Source of the DNA: Clostridioides difficile
Lineage (GTDB): Bacteria > Bacillota > Clostridia > Peptostreptococcales > Peptostreptococcaceae
Length of the DNA stretch: 64,000 nt
Reading direction: 5' to 3'
NCBI RefSeq assembly: GCF_900243075.1
Contig: NZ_OEZH01000132.1
Coordinates: forward strand, 1 to 64,000
Below the pieces are notes generated by a model that did no database searches, was not told the DNA's origin, and was given only the letters and a program-made list of their open reading frames with translations. Made by a program: the position numbers and the translations under genes. Positions 46,415-55,221 of the stretch are shown here, piece by piece (positions within the stretch are counted from its first letter, which is position 1; each line of letters begins with the position of its first letter).

Positions 46415-47551
46415 ATGGGGATAAATATAAATAGTTTTTCAAAAGATAAGAATTCCGTAGAGGTTACTGATAATTTGCCTACAGCAGTTCAAGAAGAAAA
46501 TTTCGATATAATGGAATATACAAATAATAAAAAAAATGAACTGAGAAAGTCTAAAGAAGTTGAGGCATTGACCTCTCTTATAGAAGTAGAAAATCCAGAT
46601 ACAATTTTACAGTTTGGTAGAAAAGCATCTGAAGGAGTAGCAAGAGTTTCTGATAGCCTTTTAAACACAATAAAATTGAATAGAAATGAAGAAAATTCTA
46701 AAATGTTGGTTCATTTAACTAAAATAATGGACAAGTTTGATTTAGACGATTTTCAAGAAACTAAGGAACCAAATTTCGTTCAAAAACTTTTCAAAAAAGC
46801 TAATAATGCCATTGAAATGATGTTTCAAAAGTATGAAACATTGGGAGGAGAAGTTGAGAAAATTCAAATTGAGCTTGAGCAATACGAAAGAGATATAGCA
46901 CTTTCTAACAAGCAAATAGGAGCTATGTTAAATGAAAACTTTGAGTTTTATAATGAACTCCAAAAATATATTGTTGCTGGAGAGATGGCAATAGAAGAAA
47001 TGGATAATGAAATACTACCTTTCTTTAAACAAAAATCAGAGACTAGTGGAGATCAAATGGATGTTGTTAACTATCAAGAACTATTAAAAGTTTATGATAT
47101 GTTAAATCAAAGAGTATATGATTTAAGAATAGCAGAAAATATAGCTATCCAGACAATACCTATGCTTAGAGGTATGCAACATAATAATTATGGTTTAATT
47201 AGAAAAATAAATAGTGCATTTGTTGTAACTTTACCAGTATTTAAACAATGTTTATCTCAAGCTATATTACTTAAAAAGCAAGAATTGCAAGCAAAATCTC
47301 TAAAGGCACTTGATGACAAAACTAATGAATTATTGCTTAGAAATGCACAAAATGTAAGTACTCAAAGTGCACAAATAGCTAGAATGGCTGGAACAAGTTC
47401 TGTTCAAATAGAGACATTGGAAAAAATGTATAATACTATTAAGTCTGGTATAGATGAAACTATGAGAATAGAAGAAAACAATAGAGCTTTAATTAAGGAT
47501 AATACAAAGAGATTGGAAGAATTAAATACGACTATAATTTATAATAAGTAG
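46415..47551 (+). CDS. telA: TelA/toxic anion resistance protein
   Basis: A 378-residue largely helical protein of the TelA/KlaA family, with long coiled-coil regions (about residues 140-215 and 260-350) and the family segments NAIEMMFQKYETLGGEVEKIQIELEQYERD (near 135, described in part) and LAKK-type C-terminal helices ending LEELNTT. It starts at the end of the YceG-like gene. TelA is linked to tellurite and lantibiotic tolerance. The mechanism is unsettled. Confidence 0.9.
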   Translation: MGININSFSKDKNSVEVTDNLPTAVQEENFDIMEYTNNKKNELRKSKEVEALTSLIEVENPDTILQFGRKASEGVARVSDSLLNTIKLNRNEENSKMLVHLTKIMDKFDLDDFQETKEPNFVQKLFKKANNAIEMMFQKYETLGGEVEKIQIELEQYERDIALSNKQIGAMLNENFEFYNELQKYIVAGEMAIEEMDNEILPFFKQKSETSGDQMDVVNYQELLKVYDMLNQRVYDLRIAENIAIQTIPMLRGMQHNNYGLIRKINSAFVVTLPVFKQCLSQAILLKKQELQAKSLKALDDKTNELLLRNAQNVSTQSAQIARMAGTSSVQIETLEKMYNTIKSGIDETMRIEENNRALIKDNTKRLEELNTTIIYNK

Positions 47552-47560
47552 TATTATATT

Positions 47561-47591
47561 AAGGGCTAATTTGTATAAAGTTGGCCCTTTC
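47561..47591 (+). other. Short stem-loop between telA and CitE-like gene
   Basis: AAGGGCTAA pairs with TTGGCCCTT with one wobble, then TTCTATG. It is at most a weak terminator, so the downstream genes may be reached by read-through. Confidence 0.45.
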
Positions 47592-47614
47592 TATGTATAT
47601 GAGGAGGCTATACA

Positions 47615-48691
47615 TTGAAATATTTCGATTATATCTGCAAAGACGATTTGGAGAAAATTTTTTTGAAAGAGCCAGAAGACTTTAATGCTAAGACTGAAAA
47701 AGATGTGTTGAAATATGCACTTGGTGCTTTTTTATACGTTCCAGCTACTCAATATAATATGATTTATAAGAGTGTTATAGGGGATGTTAAGGGAGTTAGA
47801 CCATTAGCTATTTGTTTAGAAGATGCTGTTGGTGCAAGTGGAGAGTTAGAGGCTATAGAAAATCTTAAATTAATTTTGAAAAATATTAATAATGAGAGTA
47901 TAACAAATAAAGATGGAATACCATTAATTTTTGTAAGAATAAAAGATGTGGGGCAATTGTTGAGGATTAAAGAGATTATAATTAAAAATAGTCATACTGT
48001 AACAGGAATATTAATTCCTAAAGCAAATTCGGAGTTGATTGAAAACTGCATAGCAGTTTTGGATTCTATGAATCTTAAAGATATGTATGTTATTCCAATA
48101 ATAGAGACAAGCGAATTTATATATAATGAAAAAAAAGAACTGAGTTTTACTAATTTATACAATGCTATTTTAAGACATAAGTCAAGAATACTCAGCATTA
48201 GAGTAGGTCTAACTGATATATTAGGGATGTATGGTATAAGAAGGGATAAGAACTTCTCTATATATAATAATTTGATTTGTTCTTCGTTTATACTAGACAT
48301 AATTACATATCTTCAAAGACCAGAATTAGATATACCTATCAGTGGGGGAGTATCAGAGTTTTTTGATATGACAAATGAAGATATAAGAAGTAAGTATATA
48401 GAAGAAATATTACTAGATAAATATCATGGATTAATTGGGAAAACTGTAATTCATCCAATGCAAATTCAAATTGTACAAGCATTATCTACAGTATCATATG
48501 AAGATTTCACTGATGCCTTGGATATATTGGATAGTACAAATAGCAAATATGGTGTGAGTAAGGGTGTGTTAGGAGAGAGAATGAATGAAACAAATCCACA
48601 TTTTTTATGGGCTAAAAAAACATTGATTCTATCTAAAATATATGGTGTATTAAATAAAGGAGTAGACTATGAAGAATTGCTTAAATTTTAA
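47615..48691 (+). CDS. HpcH/HpaI (CitE-like) C-C bond lyase of the Ter module
   Basis: A 358-residue TIM-barrel protein of the HpcH/HpaI aldolase and citrate-lyase-beta group. Visible landmarks are RPLAICLEDAVGASG near residue 66 (substrate/metal acidic residues) and IRVGLTDILGMYG near 197. It starts with TTG after GAGGAGG. It overlaps the following PRTase gene by 23 bases. In Ter clusters it is part of a predicted pathway with PRTases and a HAD phosphatase that builds a phosphoribosylated metabolite. The product is unknown. Confidence 0.82.
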   Translation: MKYFDYICKDDLEKIFLKEPEDFNAKTEKDVLKYALGAFLYVPATQYNMIYKSVIGDVKGVRPLAICLEDAVGASGELEAIENLKLILKNINNESITNKDGIPLIFVRIKDVGQLLRIKEIIIKNSHTVTGILIPKANSELIENCIAVLDSMNLKDMYVIPIIETSEFIYNEKKELSFTNLYNAILRHKSRILSIRVGLTDILGMYGIRRDKNFSIYNNLICSSFILDIITYLQRPELDIPISGGVSEFFDMTNEDIRSKYIEEILLDKYHGLIGKTVIHPMQIQIVQALSTVSYEDFTDALDILDSTNSKYGVSKGVLGERMNETNPHFLWAKKTLILSKIYGVLNKGVDYEELLKF

Positions 48692-49907
48692 TTGTGAAAT
48701 TGACATTACTGATAATCCATTAAATTTAGAACTAAATGATTTTTTAGACATAGGAATAAGAAATAATAGTAAAAGACGTTTTCTGTTTATATCAAAAAAA
48801 CTTGGTAAGCATTTAGCATGTAAGCCAAGTGAGATGGATAACTTAGGAAACTTAATAGCTACAATTTATAATGAAAAAAATAAATTAACGTCAAATGGAA
48901 CTGTTATAGCTTTTGCTGAGACTGGCACAGCTGTTGGGCATAGCTTTTTTGATTACTTATGTGGAGATTATGAGTTCATTCATACTACTAGAGAAAAGTT
49001 TGATGAGTTAGAAAATCTGGAATTTTTAGAGGAACATTCCCATGCAACAGACCAAAATTTATACTTTGAGATGCTTAACAACTTTAAATTTGGGGACGAG
49101 ATAATATTGGTTGATGATGAGATTACCACAGCTAATACATGTATGAATATAATTAGAAAGATTCAAAGTATTTATCCTAAAAAGAAATATACTATATGCT
49201 CCATACTTAATTGGGTAAGTGATGAGAATTTAAGGAAAGTTACCTACTTAGAAAGAGAACTGGGTTGTAAGATAGAATTTGTATATTTATTTAAAGGAAA
49301 TTTTAAATTTAATGTAGATGAAGATGTTATCTCAAATTACAATGATAATTATACTATTAATAAATCAGAAGCTATTTCAAGTGATAAAGTAAATTTAGTA
49401 GTAAATCATATTTATGTTGACTTAGAAGATTATATTGGAAATAAGAAATATGTAAAATATACAGGTAGATTTGGAATTAATAGAAGAGAACAATCTAGAT
49501 TAAAAGAAATCGTTAAGAGAGAAAGTAAAAAAATAACTATGGTCAGTAAAGAATCTTTAAAAAATGAAAAAGAAAAGATTCTATTTTTGGGTACTGAAGA
49601 ATTCATGTATATACCTATGTTGTTTGCAAAGGAAAAAGAAAATCAATGTGATGTATACTATCATTCAACAACAAGAAGTCCAATTATTAATATTGATAAA
49701 GATAATTATCCTATTAGGAGTAAGTTTATGTTAAAGAGCTTTTATAATATAGATGTTCAAAATTATATTTACAATATAGATAAACATAAATTTTCTAAGT
49801 GTTATTTATTTGTAGAGTTGAATAAAAGTGAAAATTCTTATCTAGAATTTCTTGATATAATTAAAGAGACAAGTATAAAAGAATTGACTATAGTATGTTG
49901 TAGCTAA
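48669..49907 (+). CDS. Phosphoribosyltransferase with TRSP domain (Ter module)
   Basis: A 412-residue protein. The N-terminal half is a type I PRTase with the PRPP-binding loop EIILVDDEITTANT near residue 160. The C-terminal half, from about 240, has the TRSP motif as TTRSP near 335, characteristic of the Ter-linked PRTase family. It starts inside the CitE-like gene. It is predicted to attach or remove ribose phosphate from an unknown base. Confidence 0.82.
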   Translation: MKNCLNFNCEIDITDNPLNLELNDFLDIGIRNNSKRRFLFISKKLGKHLACKPSEMDNLGNLIATIYNEKNKLTSNGTVIAFAETGTAVGHSFFDYLCGDYEFIHTTREKFDELENLEFLEEHSHATDQNLYFEMLNNFKFGDEIILVDDEITTANTCMNIIRKIQSIYPKKKYTICSILNWVSDENLRKVTYLERELGCKIEFVYLFKGNFKFNVDEDVISNYNDNYTINKSEAISSDKVNLVVNHIYVDLEDYIGNKKYVKYTGRFGINRREQSRLKEIVKRESKKITMVSKESLKNEKEKILFLGTEEFMYIPMLFAKEKENQCDVYYHSTTRSPIINIDKDNYPIRSKFMLKSFYNIDVQNYIYNIDKHKFSKCYLFVELNKSENSYLEFLDIIKETSIKELTIVCCS

Positions 49908-49954
49908 AGTATTTTGGATAATATATCACAATTTTAAGATAGGAGTTGAGTCAT

Positions 49955-51043
49955 ATGGGAGATTTTAGCACATATTCTAAAGATGATGTTATTTTTTTAT
50001 TAAAAGATATATCAAATTTAATTGAGGAAGAAGGAAATAAAGAGAGAGAATTAAAAATACAAAATGGTAGACATTATTCAGAAATGATACCAATAGAGTA
50101 TGAAGTTAGTGAAGATTATCTGAATTTATATCATGAGAAACTGAGAGAAAATAAAGATAAGCTTGCATTTTCTATAGGCGTTATGTGTGAAAAAATAATT
50201 AAAAAAAATGGTAATGATGTAGTGTTAGTTTCACTTGCTAGAGCAGGAACACCTATTGGTATTTTGGCAAAAAGATACTTAAGAAATAAGTATAATGTAA
50301 ATTTACCTCACTATACAATCTCTATAATAAGAGATAAAGGAATAGATATGAATGCAATTGAATATATAGTAAAGAATCATCCAAGTTCAAAAATTCAATT
50401 TTTAGATGGGTGGACTGGCAAGGGAACTATATCAAAAGAACTTGAAAAAGCATGTGATGAGCTTAATATTAAATTTAAAAAACACTTTGACTCAACTCTT
50501 GCTGTATTAGCTGACCCTGCTGGATATTCAGGACTTTATGGAATTAGAGAAGACTTCTTGATACCAAGTGCATGTTTAAACTCAACTGTTTCTGGATTAG
50601 TAAGTAGAACTGTATTAAGAGAAGATTTAATTGGTAAAGATGACTTTCATGGTGCTAAGTTCTATAGACATTTAAAAGATAAAGATGAATCTATGAATTA
50701 TATAGAAACTATAGAAGAATGTTTTAAAAATCAATTTAAAAATATATCTGATGAAGTCGAAAAATGGGAAAGTGATATTATAACAAGAGATGGATATTTT
50801 GATGTTTTAAATATAAAGGAAAAGTACAGTATAACAGACATTAACCTTATCAAACCAGGTGTTGGGGAAACAACAAGAGTTTTACTTAGAAGAGTTCCAT
50901 ATAAGATTCTTGTTAAAGATTTGAATGACAAATCTTTAGAGCATATATTCGTATTAGCTAAAGAAAAAAATGTTGAGGTTGAACAAATGGATTTAAAAGC
51001 CTATAAATGTTGTGGAATAATAAAAAATATGAAAGATGTTTAG
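49955..51043 (+). CDS. StiP-like/PRTase protein with C-terminal PELOTA RNA-binding domain
   Basis: A 362-residue protein. Residues 1 to about 280 match the StiP/PRTase-1 family of Ter clusters (QNGRHYSEMIPIEY, SLARAGTPIGIL, FLDGWTGKGTI). The C-terminus from about 295 has PELOTA-like LLRRVPYKILVKDLND, implying RNA binding. I use the ATG at 49955, 9 bases after AGGAG. Annotation in databases as a cysteine protease is uncertain. The operon context favours a nucleotide enzyme. Confidence 0.8.
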   Translation: MGDFSTYSKDDVIFLLKDISNLIEEEGNKERELKIQNGRHYSEMIPIEYEVSEDYLNLYHEKLRENKDKLAFSIGVMCEKIIKKNGNDVVLVSLARAGTPIGILAKRYLRNKYNVNLPHYTISIIRDKGIDMNAIEYIVKNHPSSKIQFLDGWTGKGTISKELEKACDELNIKFKKHFDSTLAVLADPAGYSGLYGIREDFLIPSACLNSTVSGLVSRTVLREDLIGKDDFHGAKFYRHLKDKDESMNYIETIEECFKNQFKNISDEVEKWESDIITRDGYFDVLNIKEKYSITDINLIKPGVGETTRVLLRRVPYKILVKDLNDKSLEHIFVLAKEKNVEVEQMDLKAYKCCGIIKNMKDV

Positions 51044-51070
51044 AAAATATATTAGACAGGAGAAGACTGA

Positions 51071-51862
51071 ATGATTGTTTTTTCAGATTTAGACAGGAGT
51101 ATTATCTACTCTGATAAATTTTTAGATACTGATAAGGAATATACTAATATAGAAATTTATAGAGAAAAAGAAATATCTTATATATCTTTAGATACTATAA
51201 ATTTAATAAAGCAAATACAATATTATGGTATGTTTATACCGACAACTACTAGAACAGTAGAGCAATTTAAGCGTATAGAATTTAATAAATATGGAATTTA
51301 CTTTCCTTGGAGTATAACTTCAAATGGAGGAATTATACTTAAAGATAATGAAATATTGAAATCATGGAGTGAAAAAATAGATAAATTAAAATCTGACTAT
51401 GAACCGATTGAAAGTATGATTGATAACTTTAGAGATTATTTGAATATAGATGGAATAACTAATTTTAAAGTTGCAGAAGATACATTTTTTTATATAGTTG
51501 TTGATTTCTCAAAATTTAATTTGGACTCAATCAAAGAGTACATAAATATATTGGAATCAAAAAATTGGAGGTTCTATGTGAGTGGCAGAAAAATCTATTT
51601 TATACCAAAAGAAATTTCAAAAGAAAATGCTATAAAATACTTGACCGAAGAATTAGGAATAGAATTTTTTTATGCAATTGGAGATTCTATTATGGACCAG
51701 GGGATGCTTAATATCTCAAATAAAGCTTATGTGTTAAAACATGGTGACATAAACAAAAATGAAATAAGAAATTCATTTATATCAAGTTCTTTTAATGGAA
51801 TGAGTGGAACTGAAGAGATACTATCTAACATTTTAGATGAAAGTTGCCTGCTTAATATATAA
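51071..51862 (+). CDS. HAD-superfamily phosphatase (Ter module)
   Basis: A 263-residue HAD enzyme. The nucleophile motif is FSDLDRSI near residue 4, where the general acid position reads D-L-D. Later come SNGG (motif II region) and FYAIGDSIMDQGML (motif IV). The cap type resembles sucrose-phosphate phosphatase-like HADs. It probably dephosphorylates the product of the adjacent PRTase steps. It ends the locus, with a bidirectional terminator at 51891. Confidence 0.85.
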   Translation: MIVFSDLDRSIIYSDKFLDTDKEYTNIEIYREKEISYISLDTINLIKQIQYYGMFIPTTTRTVEQFKRIEFNKYGIYFPWSITSNGGIILKDNEILKSWSEKIDKLKSDYEPIESMIDNFRDYLNIDGITNFKVAEDTFFYIVVDFSKFNLDSIKEYINILESKNWRFYVSGRKIYFIPKEISKENAIKYLTEELGIEFFYAIGDSIMDQGMLNISNKAYVLKHGDINKNEIRNSFISSSFNGMSGTEEILSNILDESCLLNI

Positions 51863-51890
51863 TTACTGACATATATAAATAACAAATTAG

Positions 51891-51949
51891 AAAAATCTGA
51901 AATAAATTATAATAAAGTTTATCATACTAATTTATTTCAGATTTTTATC
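51891..51949. terminator. Bidirectional terminator after the Ter locus
   Basis: 51891-51909 (AAAAATCTGAAATAAATTA) and 51928-51946 are exact reverse complements with A and T flanks. It separates the HAD gene and the convergent XRE regulator. Confidence 0.9.
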
Positions 51950-51978
51950 AATTTATATTTAAGTAAGAATTCAATATA

Positions 51979-52542
51979 TTAAAATGAAGGTGGAGTCATT
52001 GCCCAGACTGAGATACATACATTATCATCATAATTTTCATACACATGTGGGATAGTACTGTTAAAATAAAAACTATCTCCTTCTTCCAATATATATTCCT
52101 TATTTCCAAGTGTTATCTTCATTTTTCCTTTTATTATATATCCACATTCTTCTCCTTCATGTGTCACAAATTCACTATTTTTTTGTGTATGACCATCTAG
52201 TGTAACAAGTATAAATTCTATTTTTTTACCAGATAAATTAGGAACAAGAAGTTCATAAAATTTTGTAGAATCATTAGTTACTATTTTTTTTCGATTGTTT
52301 TTCTTTACTACTATATCAGAGTCATCTCTTCCAATCTCATCAAAGAAATAACCTATATTTATATCAAGAGCTTTTGATATTTTCCACATTGCTACAATTG
52401 ATGGAACAACCATATTGCGCTCAATTTGACTTATTAAGCCTGTACTTAAATCCGAGTTTTTTGCTAAAGTAGAGATACTGATATTTTTAGATTTTCTAAG
52501 AGCTCTAATTTTACTTCCTACGTCTATATTCATTAGATACAA
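51979..52542 (-). CDS. XRE-family regulator with C-terminal cupin domain
   Basis: A 187-residue regulator: helix-turn-helix at about residues 8-62 (IRALRKSKNISISTLAKNSDLSTGLISQIERN, described in parts), then a cupin_2 domain from about 110 (VTHEGEECGYIIKGKMKITLG...YFNSTIPHVYEN). Cupin-HTH regulators sense small metabolites. It is divergent from the DUF819 transporter and dipeptidase and probably controls them. Alternative start is the ATG 12 bases in (MNIDVG), since the first ATG has only a weak GGGGG ribosome site. Confidence 0.88.
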   Translation of the reverse strand: MYLMNIDVGSKIRALRKSKNISISTLAKNSDLSTGLISQIERNMVVPSIVAMWKISKALDINIGYFFDEIGRDDSDIVVKKNNRKKIVTNDSTKFYELLVPNLSGKKIEFILVTLDGHTQKNSEFVTHEGEECGYIIKGKMKITLGNKEYILEEGDSFYFNSTIPHVYENYDDNVCISVWAMTPPSF

Positions 52543-52726
52543 ACCCCCTCAGAAATGATTATAACATATAATTTCTAAAGATTAATAAAATAAAAAAAGT
52601 TTTGCAATACATGTATTTTTTCTGTTATATTGAATTTTCTGAAAAGATGCATTATAATAGTATTAATATTCAATATATTGAATATTAATGTCGATATTTT
52701 AATTTAATGAAATGGAGGTAGTTAAG

Positions 52727-53929
52727 ATGAAGAGTTTTGTAAGTCCTGATAATATTTGGGTGTTATGGGCAGTTATAACTGGCTGGGCAGCATTTAGTAT
52801 TTATTTGGAACAAAAGTACAGTTGGGCATCAAAGGTGTCAGGAGCAATAATAGCTCTTGTAGGGGCAATGTTATTATCGAATCTAAATATCATACCAGTA
52901 GAGTCTGTTGTATATGACCAAGTATGGGGATATGTTGTTCCTTTAGCCATAGCTTTATTGTTATATCAATGTAACATTAAAAAGATATGGAAAGAAAGTG
53001 GAAGATTACTCGTAATATTTCTTGTAGGTTCTGTAGGAACTGTGCTTGGATCTATGATTGGATTTTTAACATTAAAAAATGTAGTACCAGATTTAAATAT
53101 TGTTGCAGCTATGATGACAGGTTCTTATATAGGTGGAAATGTAAACTTTGCAGCTATGTCAGGAGCATTTGATGCACCAGGAGAGTTAGTATCAGCAACA
53201 GTTGTAGCAGATAATCTTTTAATGGCATTATATTTCTTTGTTTTAATAGCTATACCATCAATTGGATTTTTTAGAAAACATTTTAAACATCCACATGTAG
53301 ATGAGATGGAAAGTATAGGTGTAACTGAAGGAGAAACAATAGCAGCAAATTACTGGGGAAGAAAAGAAATATCCTTAAAAGATATAGCAATAGCTATTGG
53401 TAGTGCCTTTATAATTGTTGCAGTATCTGTAGAACTATCCACTTGGTTCAAAGCCATAATACCAACATCAAATCCTTTTTTAGCAATGTTAAATACTTTA
53501 TTTGGCAATCAATATCTAATAATAACTACTTTGACTATGCTATTTGCTACATTTATGCCTAATTTCTTTAGTGATATAAAAGGAGCACAGGAGTTAGGTA
53601 CATTTTTAATATACATTTTCTTTGTTGTAGTAGGTGTTCCTGCTTCAATACCATTAATAATTCAAAAATCACCATTACTACTTTTATTCTGTGGAATAAT
53701 GGTACTAATAAACATGTTAGTTACATTTATAGTTGCTAAAATATTTAAGTTTAGTTTAGAAGAAGCTATTCTTGCATCTAATGCAAATATTGGTGGACCT
53801 ACAACAGCAGCAGCTATGGCAATATCAAAAGGATGGTCTAAACTAGTAGGGCCAATACTTATAGTAGGGACATTTGGATACATAGTAGGAAATTATTTTG
53901 GTCTTTTAGTAGGAAATATTTTGATATAA
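52727..53929 (+). CDS. DUF819-family membrane transporter
   Basis: A 400-residue protein with about ten hydrophobic helices, of the DUF819/YjcL group. Conserved small-residue segments are SYIGGNVNFAAMSGAF near residue 140 and SNANIGGPTTAAAMA near 355, which form a two-fold related pair typical of inverted-repeat carriers. I use the ATG at 52727, preceded by GGAGGT. It is followed by a dipeptidase gene in the same orientation, suggesting import or export of dipeptides or amino acids. Substrate unproven. Confidence 0.82.
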   Translation: MKSFVSPDNIWVLWAVITGWAAFSIYLEQKYSWASKVSGAIIALVGAMLLSNLNIIPVESVVYDQVWGYVVPLAIALLLYQCNIKKIWKESGRLLVIFLVGSVGTVLGSMIGFLTLKNVVPDLNIVAAMMTGSYIGGNVNFAAMSGAFDAPGELVSATVVADNLLMALYFFVLIAIPSIGFFRKHFKHPHVDEMESIGVTEGETIAANYWGRKEISLKDIAIAIGSAFIIVAVSVELSTWFKAIIPTSNPFLAMLNTLFGNQYLIITTLTMLFATFMPNFFSDIKGAQELGTFLIYIFFVVVGVPASIPLIIQKSPLLLLFCGIMVLINMLVTFIVAKIFKFSLEEAILASNANIGGPTTAAAMAISKGWSKLVGPILIVGTFGYIVGNYFGLLVGNILI

Positions 53930-53988
53930 TTTTACGTGAATAAAAAAAGTTGTTTTTTTAAAAGATTTTTATATAATTGGAGGTTGTT

Positions 53989-54969
53989 ATGATTTTCGAT
54001 GGACATTCAGATACTTGGGCAGATGTAACAATAAGAAGGCTTAACGGGGAGAAAGATGTATTTAGAAGAATCCATCTTGATAACTTTAAAAGAGCGAATA
54101 TAGAGGGAGCTATTTTTGTAATATGGATAGACCCTCCATATGATAAAGAACCTGAAAAAAGAGTTAAACAAATTATAAGCTGTATAAAAGATGAAATTGA
54201 AGATATGAAAGATGTTGTAAATATAGTAAAAAAGTATTCAGATATAGATAAAGGTTTAACTGAGAATAAAATAAATATTTTAATAGGACTTGAAGGGTTA
54301 AGTCATATTGGAAAAAATATAGATTTAATAGATTATTTTTATAAGGAAGTTGGTGCAAGACATGTATCATTAACTTGGAATGAGCAAAATGAACTTGCTA
54401 CAGGATGTTCAGGAGATGAAAATCGTGGTCTAACTGAAATAGGAAAAAAAGCAGTAAATAAGATGGAAGAATTGGGCATGATAGTAGATGTATCACACTT
54501 GAATGAAAAGTCATTTTGGGATTTAATGTCTATTGCAAGTAAGCCAGTTATAGCCTCTCATTCTAATTCTAGGAGTTTATGTGATGCTAAAAGAAACCTT
54601 ACAGATAATCAATTAAAAGAAATTTCAAATACAGGTGGATTAGTAGGAATAAATAGTTTTAGAGGATTTACTAATAGTAATCCCAAGAAGCAAGATTTGA
54701 TACACTTAGTTGACCATATAGACTACATAGTAAATCTTATAGGTATAGAACATGTATCTTTTGGTTTTGATTTTAGTGATTACTTAGGAAAAGAGACTAT
54801 AGGTTCTTTTACTGAAAATGTTAGTGTTCCAAGTGTAGATGGTCTTGAAAGTACACATACAGCACATAATATAGTGGTAGAACTTGAAAATAGAGGTTAT
54901 AAAAAAAGCGATATAGATTTAATTTCTAGTGGCAATTTTTATAGACTCTTTAAAGATATACTAAAATAA
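53989..54969 (+). CDS. Membrane dipeptidase (peptidase family M19)
   Basis: A 326-residue zinc dipeptidase. The start FDGHSDTWADV holds the H-x-D metal pair. Others are GLEGLSHIG, the LTWNEQNELATGCSGDENRGLTE segment (in parts), VDVSHLNEKSFWD, IASHSNSRSL and HVSFGFDFSD, all typical of M19. It hydrolyses dipeptides, including those with a D-residue at the C-terminus in some members. It follows the DUF819 transporter by 59 bases. ATG at 53989 is chosen, after GGAGG. Confidence 0.92.
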   Translation: MIFDGHSDTWADVTIRRLNGEKDVFRRIHLDNFKRANIEGAIFVIWIDPPYDKEPEKRVKQIISCIKDEIEDMKDVVNIVKKYSDIDKGLTENKINILIGLEGLSHIGKNIDLIDYFYKEVGARHVSLTWNEQNELATGCSGDENRGLTEIGKKAVNKMEELGMIVDVSHLNEKSFWDLMSIASKPVIASHSNSRSLCDAKRNLTDNQLKEISNTGGLVGINSFRGFTNSNPKKQDLIHLVDHIDYIVNLIGIEHVSFGFDFSDYLGKETIGSFTENVSVPSVDGLESTHTAHNIVVELENRGYKKSDIDLISSGNFYRLFKDILK

Positions 54970-55069
54970 TATAATAAATAAATTAAATTAATAAAACATT
55001 ATCTTTAAACAACAACATCTACATATTCAAATTAGTGTTTATAGTTTATTTTATAAAATTAGATTTTTA

Positions 55070-55108
55070 ATGTTACTAGAAATTTCAATTCTAGTAACAT
55101 TTTTTTTG
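55070..55108 (+). terminator. Terminator after dipeptidase gene
   Basis: ATGTTACTAGAA and TTCTAGTAACAT are exact reverse complements followed by TTTTTTTT. Confidence 0.9.
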
Positions 55109-55131
55109 AAAAAAACAAATATATATATGTA

Positions 55132-55190
55132 TTGACAATGATAATTATTATTGATAAACTATAAAAGTGAAAATGATAATAATTTTCATT
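55132..55190 (+). promoter_or_regulatory. Promoter with two Fur boxes
   Basis: TTGACA (55132-55137) overlaps a first Fur-like box (55134-55156, GACAATGATAATTATTATTG). A second box GAAAATGATAATAATTTTC (55169-55187) is a near-perfect palindrome of the Fur consensus GATAATGATAATCATTATC type. A -10 is at about 55155 (TAAACT). Iron-dependent repression of the siderophore importer is expected. Confidence 0.85.
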
Positions 55191-55221
55191 TTAATTAAGC
55201 AAAGATTTTTAAGGAGGGAGA

